Positions 1-6,723 of a stretch of DNA of 9,589 nucleotides are shown here, piece after piece. The notes below the pieces were generated by a model that was not told the DNA's origin, did not search any database, and worked only from the letters and a program-made list of their open reading frames with translations. Made by a program: the position numbers and the translations under genes. This DNA is from Paramuribaculum sp. (GTDB lineage: Bacteria; Bacteroidota; Bacteroidia; Bacteroidales; Muribaculaceae): assembly GCA_029051835.1 (NCBI GenBank), contig JAIDKJ010000033.1, forward strand, positions 1 to 9,589, written 5' to 3'. The stretch's first letter is position 1. Each line of letters starts with the position of its first letter.

Positions 1-2
1 TC

Positions 3-125
3 CGTGAGGCTGCCAAGGCCATCAAGGGCGGTGGCGGCGGCCAGCCCGGGTTCGCACAGGCCGGCGGTAAGGACGCCGACGGTCTGAGCATCGCCTTCGA
101 GAGCATGACCGCAGCCTTCAAGTGA
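3..125 (+). CDS. alaS: alanyl-tRNA synthetase, C-terminal end (partial at 5' side)
   Basis: Only the last 40 codons and the TGA stop are in the window; the gene begins to the left. The visible peptide starts REAAKAIKGGGGGQPGFAQAGGK, shown here in shortened form as a glycine run followed by QPGFAQAGGK. It matches the very conserved end of the DHHA1 domain of AlaRS, where the usual pattern is a glycine-rich stretch, then RPDMAQAGG, then a short helix. AlaRS charges tRNA-Ala in the cytoplasm, and the DHHA1/C-Ala part helps bind tRNA and supports editing. The final residues, ending in TAAFK, form a short helix-like tail as expected. The reading frame stays open beyond the TGA through the following tandem repeat, but the protein already ends at a normal place for the family. 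Identity is nearly certain from the glycine-rich motif; nothing can be said about the catalytic domain. Confidence 0.92.
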   Translation, partial: REAAKAIKGGGGGQPGFAQAGGKDADGLSIAFESMTAAFK

Positions 126-131
126 TCATCC

Positions 132-194
132 TCCGATTCCTCCGACAACTCTGATAACTCTGATAACTCTGATAACTCCGATAACTCCGATAAC
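132..194. repeat. 9-bp tandem repeat (7 units) between alaS and parE
   Basis: Seven head-to-tail 9-base units can be read directly: TCCGATTCC, TCCGACAAC, three copies of TCTGATAAC, then two copies of TCCGATAAC. The first two are degenerate and the last five differ only at one C/T position. The array begins 6 bases after the alaS stop and ends 16 bases before the parE ATG, so it fills most of the intergenic gap. The period is a multiple of three: in the alaS frame it reads Ser-Asp-Asn repeatedly, and in the next-but-one frame every TCTGATAAC or TCCGATAAC unit gives back-to-back TGA TAA stops. The array is likely prone to copy-number change by slippage. Whether it affects parE expression is unknown. 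Confidence 0.93.
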
Positions 195-210
195 CACCCA
201 CTGAAAAATA

Positions 211-2205
211 ATGACCGACGACCAGAATATAGATGACGACGCACGCTCCGAAGCCATAGAGAGAGTGGTCGACGACACTCTCGATTTCGAAGAGTCGCAG
301 GCCGAAGCCGGGGCGCCCGACGGTTACGATGAAAACTCTATTGTGACCCTCTCGCCGAAGGAGCACGTAAGACTCCGCCCCGGCATGTATATAAGCTCTC
401 TCGGCGACGGCTCGTCGTCGGAAGACGGTATCTATGTGCTGTTGAAGGAGGTGATCGACAACTCGGTCGACGAGTACAATCAGGGGTTCGGTAAAGTCAT
501 CGACGTCACAGTGACCGAAACATCGGTCACTGTGCGCGACCGCGGACGAGGCATACCGCTGGGCAGTGTGGTCGACGCATCGTCGAAGCTCAACACCGGT
601 GCCAATTTCGGAACGCGCGGAAATCTAAAGACTGCCGGAATGAACGGTATCGGTATCAAGGCTGTCAACTTCCTGTCGTCGGAATTCGTAGTGCAGAGCG
701 TGCGCGACGGCAAGATGAAGCGAGTCAGCTACAGCCGAGGCGATATTGTGGAGGAAACCGACATCATCGATACTGACGAGCCTAACGGCACAACCGTAAG
801 CTTCACACCCGACGATACACTGTTCAAGGGCTACCGCTACCGCGAGGAATTCATTGTGCCGATGGTCAAGAACTATTCCTTCCTCAATGTGGGGCTGACC
901 ATCAACCTGAACGGCGCGAAATATGTGTCGCGCAACGGTCTGACCGATCTTCTGAAGGAGTATATGACCAACGAGCCGCTGTATCCGATCATACATCTGA
1001 CCACCGATGATCTGGAGGTGGCATTCACCCATGCGAGCCAGTACGGAGAGGAATACTATTCGTTTGCCAACGGTCAGAATACCGTGCATGGCGGCACCCA
1101 TCTCACCGCACTTAAGGATGCCATATCGCGAACCATCAAGGAATATTCCGGCAAGGCCAATCTCGAAGGCTCCGATATACGTGGCGGTATAGCCGCCGCC
1201 ATATCGCTGCGCCTCGAAGAACCGGTGTTTGACTCGCAGGCAAAGACCAAACTGACCTCGCGCGACATAGCCTCCGAAGGGCCTACCATAGCGAAGTATA
1301 TTGGTGATTTCATCAAGACCGACCTCGATAACTTCCTCCACCGCAACAAGGAGATCGCCGACACCATCATACGCAAGGCCATGGACAACGAGCGCGAGCG
1401 CAAGAGCATGGCTACCGTCACGAAGAAGGCACGTGAGCAGAACCGCAAGATCAGTCTGTTTAACAAGAATCTGTTTGATTGCCGCAGTCATCTCAACGAC
1501 ACCCGCGGCGATGAGGAGAAGAAGCTCGCCTCGTCGATATTCATCACCGAGGGTGACTCTGCTGCCGGATCGATCACCAAGATACGCAATGTGGAAACAC
1601 AGGCGGTGTTCTCGCTGCGCGGAAAGCCGAAGAATACCTACGGCAAGACGAAAAAAATAGTTTACGAAAATCAGGAATTCAACGCTTTGCAGGCGGCCCT
1701 GAATATAGAGGAGAGCATCGACGGACTCCGCTACAACAAGGTGATCATCGCAACGGATGCCGATGTCGACGGAATGCATATCCGTCTGCTGCTGCTGACC
1801 TATTTCCTGCAGTTCTTCCCCGATCTGGTGAAGCGAGGCCATGTGTATATATTGCAGACGCCACTATTCCGTGTGCGCAACAAGAAGACCGCAAAACGCG
1901 GATCGCGCAATGCCGAAAAGATGCAGGAGGAAACCTACTACTGCTACTCCGACGAAGAGCGTGTGGCGGCCATGGAAAAGCTTGGCGCAAACGCCGAGAT
2001 AACCCGATTCAAAGGCCTCGGCGAGATCTCGCCGCAGGAGTTCGAAGGATTTATCGGGCCTGATATAAGGCTCGACCGAGTGTCGCTCCACAAGGAGGAC
2101 GGACTCGGCGAGATGCTCCGATTCTACATGGGCAAGAACACTTTCGAGCGTCAGAACTTCATTATCGAAAATCTCGTAGTCGAGGATGACAGCCAGATCT
2201 CTTAG
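211..2205 (+). CDS. parE: DNA topoisomerase IV subunit B (type IIA topoisomerase B subunit)
   Basis: This is the ATPase and TOPRIM subunit of a type IIA topoisomerase, 664 residues. Visible motifs in order: LRPGMYIS at 55-62; the GHKL ATP site with EVIDNSVDE at 80-88, DRGRGIP at 110-116 and the glycine-rich lid GMNGIGIKAVN at 143-153; GGTHLTAL at 294-301; the QTK-like loop QAKTKL at 343-348; the TOPRIM motifs EGDSAAGS at 447-454 and DADVDGMHIR at 516-525; and RFKGLGEIS at 599-607. Topoisomerase IV decatenates daughter chromosomes together with ParC, which is not in the window. I prefer ParE over GyrB because the sequence resembles Bacteroidales ParE (LRPGMYIS, SLGDGSSSEDGIYVLLKE) and because coaD and an S41 peptidase gene follow, as in Bacteroides. 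An in-frame TGA at 202-204 limits the start to ATG 211; no Shine-Dalgarno sequence is seen. Residues 2-45 form an unusually acidic leader before the conserved core. The 3' end overlaps coaD by 20 bases. Confidence 0.93.
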   Translation: MTDDQNIDDDARSEAIERVVDDTLDFEESQAEAGAPDGYDENSIVTLSPKEHVRLRPGMYISSLGDGSSSEDGIYVLLKEVIDNSVDEYNQGFGKVIDVTVTETSVTVRDRGRGIPLGSVVDASSKLNTGANFGTRGNLKTAGMNGIGIKAVNFLSSEFVVQSVRDGKMKRVSYSRGDIVEETDIIDTDEPNGTTVSFTPDDTLFKGYRYREEFIVPMVKNYSFLNVGLTINLNGAKYVSRNGLTDLLKEYMTNEPLYPIIHLTTDDLEVAFTHASQYGEEYYSFANGQNTVHGGTHLTALKDAISRTIKEYSGKANLEGSDIRGGIAAAISLRLEEPVFDSQAKTKLTSRDIASEGPTIAKYIGDFIKTDLDNFLHRNKEIADTIIRKAMDNERERKSMATVTKKAREQNRKISLFNKNLFDCRSHLNDTRGDEEKKLASSIFITEGDSAAGSITKIRNVETQAVFSLRGKPKNTYGKTKKIVYENQEFNALQAALNIEESIDGLRYNKVIIATDADVDGMHIRLLLLTYFLQFFPDLVKRGHVYILQTPLFRVRNKKTAKRGSRNAEKMQEETYYCYSDEERVAAMEKLGANAEITRFKGLGEISPQEFEGFIGPDIRLDRVSLHKEDGLGEMLRFYMGKNTFERQNFIIENLVVEDDSQIS

Positions 2206-2647
2206 AACCGCCGTCTTTCCGGGCACGTTCAATCCCTTTACCATAGGGCACCTCGATATAGTGCGCCGCGCACGAAGTCTGTTTGACCGCGTGGTGGTGG
2301 CTGTAGGCTGCAATATCAGCAAGGAAACGGCTGCCGCAGTCGATACGCGCCTCGACTCGATCCGCACGGCTGTGGCCTCACTCGACGGAGTGGAAGTGAC
2401 AGCCTATTCGGGGCTGACAGCCGATCTGGTCAGGGAGCTTGGAGCGGTGGCGGTGATACGCGGAGTGCGCTCCGTGGCCGATTACGAGTATGAACGGCAG
2501 ATGGCCGATGCCAATGCTATGATCGAAGGGGTGGAAACCGTAGTGCTGTTCTCAAGGCCCGAACTGTCGGTGATCAGCTCGTCGCTGCTTCGCGAACTGG
2601 CCCATTACGGCCGCGACATAAGTCGCTTCCTGCCCGAAAACCAATAG
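2186..2647 (+). CDS. coaD: phosphopantetheine adenylyltransferase
   Basis: CoaD catalyses the reversible transfer of AMP from ATP to 4'-phosphopantetheine, giving dephospho-CoA, the penultimate step of CoA synthesis in the cytoplasm. The 153-residue length is normal (about 155-165). Visible nucleotidyltransferase motifs are PGTFNPFTIGH at 12-22 (the TxGH signature, with the catalytic His at 22), the conserved IRGVRSVADYEYE at 91-103, and ISSSLLREL at 130-138 (the ISSxxxR/K signature). The start ATG lies inside the end of parE in another frame, giving a 20-base overlap. This start places the TxGH motif at the usual distance from the N-terminus, and it suggests translational coupling with parE. 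Position 43 onwards (NISKETAAAVDTR) is shorter and more divergent than the usual KxxxFSxxER segment but keeps the Arg. Identity is firm. Confidence 0.95.
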   Translation: MTARSLRTAVFPGTFNPFTIGHLDIVRRARSLFDRVVVAVGCNISKETAAAVDTRLDSIRTAVASLDGVEVTAYSGLTADLVRELGAVAVIRGVRSVADYEYERQMADANAMIEGVETVVLFSRPELSVISSSLLRELAHYGRDISRFLPENQ

Positions 2648-2693
2648 ACCGCAGAGCGCGTTTGATAAACATATATACCCAGACCAACACATC

Positions 2694-4331
2694 ATGAAAT
2701 CAAGAATTTTATCACTGATACTATGTATGTCCCTGCTGCCGGCAGCCGTAATGGCTGCTTCGGATGGCAAAAAAAACGATAACCCCCGTCCGCAGTATCT
2801 CCCGATACAGAAGCTTATGAACACCTTTCAGGTGATAAGCGGGTATTATGTCGATACGGTCAACGAGCCGCACGTGGTCGACGAGGCTATAAAGGCCATG
2901 CTCCACACGCTCGACCCTCACTCCACATATTCCGATGCCGAGGCCACACGTGCGCTCACCGAGCCGCTGCAGGGCAATTTCAGCGGCATAGGCATACAGT
3001 TCAATATGCTCGACGATACCGTAAAGGTGATACAGACCGTGGTCGGAGGGCCTTCGGAAAAGGTGGGTATACTTGCCGGCGACAGGATCATGTCGGCCAA
3101 CGATACTCTGATTTCAGGTGTGAAGATGCCGCAGGCCGACGTGATGAAGCGTCTGCGCGGCCCCAAGGGATCGGTGGTGAAGATCGGCGCCCGTCGCCGT
3201 GGCGTACCCGAAATGATCTATTTCACCATCGAGCGCGACGATATTCCCACCTATAGCGTCAATGCCGCATACATGGCCGATGACAACACGGGATACATCA
3301 AGGCCACCCTGTTTGGCGAAACGACCGCCAAGGAGCTTGCCGAGGCCATCGTAAAGCTTCAGAAGCAGGGCATGACCGATCTGGTGCTCGACCTTGAGGA
3401 CAACGGCGGCGGCTACCTGCAGGCGGCCATCGATATGGCCAGCATGCTGCTCGACGACGATGCGCTGATAGTCTATACCGACGGGCGAATGGCTCCCGCC
3501 ACTTACTACAATGCATCGAAGGCTCCCGTAAAGTTCACCGGACGTCTGGTGGTGACAGTCAACCAGTATTCGGCCTCGGCGAGCGAAATCCTCTCCGGAG
3601 CCGTGCAGGACAATGACCGTGGCGTGATAGTAGGCCGACGCACCTTCGGCAAGGGGCTTGTGCAGCGGCCCATACCGTTCCCCGACGGCTCTATGATACG
3701 TCTTACCACAGCGCGCTACTACACCCCCTCGGGGCGTCTGATACAGAAGCCCTACAAGCCCGGAGAGGACGAGGACTACGAACTTGACATCGTCCACCGT
3801 TACGAAGCCGGCGAGTTTGTAAGCGCCGACAGCGTGCATTTCGACGAAAGCCTGCTTAAGCGCACTCTCCGCAATGGCCGCAAGGTGTATGGCGGAGGCG
3901 GCATAATGCCCGATGCTTTCGTGCCGGTCGATACATCGTACTACAGCACCTATTACCGTGATCTCGTGGCCAAGGCGGTCATCAGCCGTTACACTCTCGC
4001 ATACGTCGACGAACATCGCAAGCAGCTACGCCGCGACTGGCCTACCGCCGATGCGTTTGTCGACGGATTTGAAGTGTCGCAGGCCATGGTCGACTCTATA
4101 GTGGCTCTCGGAGAGCGTGAGGGAGTAAAGCCCGACGAGAAGATGCTCGCCGTCAGCCGTCCGGCCATAGAGCTTATAGTCAAGGGACTGATCGGACGCG
4201 ATCTGTTTGAACAGAGCATCTACTATCGTGTGGTCAATCCGATAGATCCTATCTATCGCCGCGCGCTTGAGATCATCAACGACGAAGAGCAGTACGACAA
4301 ACTCCTTCAGGGAAGTCCCGACACGAAGTGA
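2694..4331 (+). CDS. exported S41 family C-terminal processing peptidase
   Basis: This 545-residue protein is a CtpA/Prc-type serine peptidase acting in the periplasm. A signal peptide is visible: basic MKSR, a hydrophobic stretch at 5-19 and an AVMA-A cleavage site near residue 21. Next come an N-terminal helical region (about 35-88), a PDZ domain (about 90-180, including FSGIGIQF and the GPSEKVGILAGDRIMSAN core), and the S41 core with DLEDNGGGYL at 233-242. The catalytic Ser-Lys dyad can be placed: Ser295 in YSASASEIL, Lys320 in RTFGKGLVQ and Gln324, with the same 25 and 4 residue spacings as Ser430, Lys455 and Gln459 of E. coli Prc. About 200 residues follow the core, mostly charged and helical-looking. 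These enzymes trim or degrade envelope proteins from their C-termini. The gene starts 46 bases after coaD, a neighbourhood also known in Bacteroides. The natural substrate cannot be inferred. Confidence 0.94.
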   Translation: MKSRILSLILCMSLLPAAVMAASDGKKNDNPRPQYLPIQKLMNTFQVISGYYVDTVNEPHVVDEAIKAMLHTLDPHSTYSDAEATRALTEPLQGNFSGIGIQFNMLDDTVKVIQTVVGGPSEKVGILAGDRIMSANDTLISGVKMPQADVMKRLRGPKGSVVKIGARRRGVPEMIYFTIERDDIPTYSVNAAYMADDNTGYIKATLFGETTAKELAEAIVKLQKQGMTDLVLDLEDNGGGYLQAAIDMASMLLDDDALIVYTDGRMAPATYYNASKAPVKFTGRLVVTVNQYSASASEILSGAVQDNDRGVIVGRRTFGKGLVQRPIPFPDGSMIRLTTARYYTPSGRLIQKPYKPGEDEDYELDIVHRYEAGEFVSADSVHFDESLLKRTLRNGRKVYGGGGIMPDAFVPVDTSYYSTYYRDLVAKAVISRYTLAYVDEHRKQLRRDWPTADAFVDGFEVSQAMVDSIVALGEREGVKPDEKMLAVSRPAIELIVKGLIGRDLFEQSIYYRVVNPIDPIYRRALEIINDEEQYDKLLQGSPDTK

Positions 4332-4375
4332 CGACCGCCGGCGAACCGTCGGGGCACGGCAAGCGTTGAAGGGAT

Positions 4376-4828
4376 ATGAAACACGTTTCCTGTCTACTTT
4401 TACTGCTTTCAGCCATCGTTGTCTGCGGGTGCAGCAGCGAGGCATGGGATGAGATGCCCGATCGCGCGCAGCGCTTCGTATCGCAATATTTTCCGGGTGT
4501 GGAGGCCTCCTCCACATCGGTCGGCGCCGACGGACAGTATACCGTCACGCTGCGCAATTCGGCAACGATAGTGTTTACAGAGCTGGGGGTGTGGCTGTCG
4601 ATTGACGGCAACGGAACCACTTTGCCCGGCAATCTGCTGTATAATGAACTGCCGACCGCACTCTACAGCTATCTTCAGGAAATGGAGGTGACTGCCGACG
4701 GTGTCTACACTATGCGCCGCGACGATACCGCCTGCTTTGTGGGGCTGCTCGACAGCAGTGTGGCCTACGACATAGCGTCGGGCAAGGTGTATTATCCTGC
4801 GGCCACGCAAGATCAGTCGGCGCGATAA
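4376..4828 (+). CDS. small lipoprotein with probable PepSY-like (DUF2874-type) domain
   Basis: This is a 150-residue protein with a lipoprotein signal: MKHVS, a hydrophobic stretch at 7-17 and a lipobox-like VCGC with Cys19 as the likely lipidated residue. It is therefore predicted to be anchored in an envelope membrane facing the periplasm. Residues about 31-105 carry the pattern of PepSY-like domains common in Bacteroidota: FVSQYFPGV, a Tyr-Thr-Val-Thr-Leu strand, a strand ending in IVFTELGVWLSI, then a LP-rich helix with ELPTALYSYLQEM. Such domains are thought to bind or inhibit other proteins, but no partner is known here. Sitting 44 bases after an exported peptidase gene on the same strand, it might be co-transcribed with it; a modulating role on that peptidase is speculation. 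The start is preceded by GAAGGG only two bases before the ATG, too close to be a good ribosome site. The end overlaps the convergent gene by 16 bases. The domain call rests on pattern recognition only. Confidence 0.8.
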   Translation: MKHVSCLLLLLSAIVVCGCSSEAWDEMPDRAQRFVSQYFPGVEASSTSVGADGQYTVTLRNSATIVFTELGVWLSIDGNGTTLPGNLLYNELPTALYSYLQEMEVTADGVYTMRRDDTACFVGLLDSSVAYDIASGKVYYPAATQDQSAR

Positions 4829-5802
4829 AACCTTATAGTCGATTTCATCAGCGGAAAATTGAGCGACAGTATCGAATTCTGCTCCATCGACGCGTTTATA
4901 TCGTGGACTATGAGGCGCATGTCGCTGTCATACCATTGCAGATCCCAGTGGGAGGCGAACGGCAGCGCTTTGAGCCGTCCCTTGATCATTCCCGTCTTCC
5001 ACAGATGACTGTTGACTTCCGCTCCTCCAAGATACACGATGTCGTAGTCGCCTTTGCCGCCGTCGGCCGCCGGTATTATTCCGAGCCGGTAGCGGCCGCC
5101 GGCCATTGCCCGACGCGAATCGGTGTCGCGGTCGAGGTATTCCCATATCCCGACGGGAGATCCCGGGCTGCGTTCGGCGCGCCGTATGGCCTCTTCGTCG
5201 ATGCCGCTGTGGAGCGACGGCGCAGCGCTTCGGTAGGCCGCCACGACAAGCGGAAGCCTCACTCCTGCTGTTGCTATCACGGCAAACCGCCCTTCGGACG
5301 CTCCGGCGCACTCTATGTCGGCTACCTGAGTCAGGGTGGATTTGCCTATGCTGACTGTGGCCTTTCCCATAGGATCAAGCTCTACTGCGAGGTGGTTTTG
5401 TCCCGGGGCGGGGTTTATGCCGCTTCGGCACTCCACCGATCTGAGCAGACTGTCGCCTGAGGCGGTGTGTCGCACCACTTCGAGTTGCAGATAGCGGTCG
5501 TCGACCGCGTCGTCGAGCGTTATGGCTCCGGGATATATCGCAGCCATATAATACTCGCCGCTGTCGGTCATGCCCCATAGCAGAGCCGCTTTGGCGCTGT
5601 GACGGCCTGTGCTGCGCCCTGTCGGTCGGAATCCTATGCATGCTTCTACGGCTACGGGGCGCATGGACTGGTCAGGCGCACAGATTGTGAGGATGGTGTC
5701 GGCTGTGACATCGAGAGAGTCGAGATACACACGGCGTTCGTCGGTGAAGGCGTAGGCGGCAGTGGCCAGCAACGCCATGAGGAGAGTGACGGCGGTTCTC
5801 AC
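4813..5802 (-). CDS. secreted protein of unknown function downstream of miaA
   Basis: I do not recognise a characterised family for this 329-residue protein. It has a clear signal peptide: MRTA, a hydrophobic stretch at 4-16 and a cleavage site AAYA-F after residue 18, so it is predicted to be periplasmic or outer-membrane associated. The mature part is rich in beta-type patterns with no other membrane segment, and has four cysteines (41, 55, 125, 165), which could form disulfides. The C-terminal third is the most family-like section, with GGRYRLGIIPA (235-245), YDIVYLGGAEVNSHLWKTGM (253-272), IKGRLKALPF (273-282) and HWDLQWYDSD (285-294), ending in LSLNFPLMKSTIRFYR. It reminds me of uncharacterised exported proteins annotated in Bacteroidales genomes, an impression I could not test. 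The ATG start lies 6 bases after the miaA stop, so it is almost certainly co-transcribed with miaA. Its stop overlaps the convergent lipoprotein gene. Confidence 0.85.
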   Translation of the reverse strand: MRTAVTLLMALLATAAYAFTDERRVYLDSLDVTADTILTICAPDQSMRPVAVEACIGFRPTGRSTGRHSAKAALLWGMTDSGEYYMAAIYPGAITLDDAVDDRYLQLEVVRHTASGDSLLRSVECRSGINPAPGQNHLAVELDPMGKATVSIGKSTLTQVADIECAGASEGRFAVIATAGVRLPLVVAAYRSAAPSLHSGIDEEAIRRAERSPGSPVGIWEYLDRDTDSRRAMAGGRYRLGIIPAADGGKGDYDIVYLGGAEVNSHLWKTGMIKGRLKALPFASHWDLQWYDSDMRLIVHDINASMEQNSILSLNFPLMKSTIRFYRAD

Positions 5803-5808
5803 GGGCTG

Positions 5809-6723
5809 TTACGGATGAATGAGTGAAACCACACGGTCGGTAAACTCGTCGGCGCCGAGGTCGTAGGGGAGCCAGTGGATAGTAAATCCTCTCCGCTCCA
5901 TGCCTCTGAACCATGTCATCTGGCGTTTGGCAAACTGATGTATGGCGATAAGGAGCTGTGCGTACATCTCCTCGCGGCTAAGGCTTCCGGTAAGGTAGAG
6001 TGTGACGAATTTGTATTCAAGTCCGTAGTAGATCAGGTCGTCGGGCGCTATGCCGGAGTCAAGCAGCCCCTTCACCTCCTCTATCATCCCTTCGTGGTCG
6101 ATGCGGTGACGCAGACGGCTCTCGATGCGCCGTCGGCGCGCCTCGCGGTCAATGTCCACTCCGATTATAAGCGATCGCGCCGGCTGAGGATCGCACTCTC
6201 CTCCGCGTGCTTCGGGGTGCTGTTCATACCATCGCTGTATCTCTATGGCGCGAATGGCGCGTTGCGGGGTGTCGACGTCGGTCACGTTGTGAAGCGTCTT
6301 CATCGCCGACAGTATCTCGGTCAGCTCTTCAAGGCTCTTGCCCGAAAGTTGCCGGCGCAGTTGTTCGTCGGGTGGCACCTGCGGCAGGCGCAGACCTTTG
6401 AGCATACTCTCCACATAGAGTCCCGTGCCGCCGCACACTATAGGCGTCAGGCCTCTCGATAGTATGTCGGCTTCGGCGGCGTTGGCGTCGCGCAGATATT
6501 CAAACAGGTTGTATTTGTAGCCCGCCGGGGCTATATCCACAAGATGCACGGGCACATCGCCGTATTCTCCGATATCCTTGCCTGTGCCGATATCCATGCC
6601 GCGGTATATCTGGCGCGAATCGGCACTGATTATCTCGCCGCCGATACGTCGGGCAAGCGCTACGGCTCTGGATGTCTTGCCCGATGCGGTCGGGCCTGTG
6701 ATAATGATTGTAGCTGGATTCAT
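5809..6723 (-). CDS. miaA: tRNA dimethylallyltransferase (Bacteroidota-type paralogue)
   Basis: MiaA transfers a dimethylallyl group from DMAPP to N6 of A37 in tRNAs that read codons starting with U. The protein is 304 residues. The P-loop GPTASGKT is at 10-17, directly after the start, and SADSRQIYRGMDIGTGKD at 33-50 carries the DSxQxY and GT(A/G)K signatures. CGGTGLYVESML is at 97-108, TPQRAIRAIE at 152-161, and the C-terminal FAKRQMTWFR at 264-273. The usual GYRQ element is replaced by YGLEYKFVTLYL at 233-244, and YKYNLFEYLRDANAA replaces the common YSAADF segment. This resembles the second, divergent MiaA found in Bacteroides, so another copy may exist elsewhere. The frame stays open upstream for 220 codons to 7383, but that part lies antiparallel-frame inside the preceding gene. 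ATG 6723 is right because it sits just before the P-loop and forms an ATGA overlap with the upstream gene. Confidence 0.94.
   Translation of the reverse strand: MNPATIIITGPTASGKTSRAVALARRIGGEIISADSRQIYRGMDIGTGKDIGEYGDVPVHLVDIAPAGYKYNLFEYLRDANAAEADILSRGLTPIVCGGTGLYVESMLKGLRLPQVPPDEQLRRQLSGKSLEELTEILSAMKTLHNVTDVDTPQRAIRAIEIQRWYEQHPEARGGECDPQPARSLIIGVDIDREARRRRIESRLRHRIDHEGMIEEVKGLLDSGIAPDDLIYYGLEYKFVTLYLTGSLSREEMYAQLLIAIHQFAKRQMTWFRGMERRGFTIHWLPYDLGADEFTDRVVSLIHP

Noticed and set aside
625..1842. A 405-codon open frame antisense to parE
   Set aside because: It lies wholly inside a well-supported gene, has no recognisable domain and reads as low-meaning sequence. Long antisense frames are expected from biased codon use in GC-rich genes.
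2661..2693. AT-rich stretch with TTTG before the S41 gene as a Bacteroides-type promoter
   Set aside because: TTTG is present at 2661 but no TAnnTTTG-like element lies at the right distance before the ATG, so a promoter is not supported.
3114..4016. A 300-codon open frame antisense to the S41 peptidase gene
   Set aside because: It is a shadow of the real gene, which has signal peptide, PDZ domain and catalytic residues; the antisense product shows no family pattern.
4332..4375. GC-rich possible hairpin after the S41 stop
   Set aside because: Only short imperfect stems can be formed (CGAC/GTCG around CGCCGGCG) and no T-run follows, so I do not call a terminator.
4903..5460. A 185-codon plus-strand open frame opposite the secreted-protein gene
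   Set aside because: The minus-strand gene has a clean signal peptide and tight operon spacing; the plus-strand frame has neither and no family resemblance.
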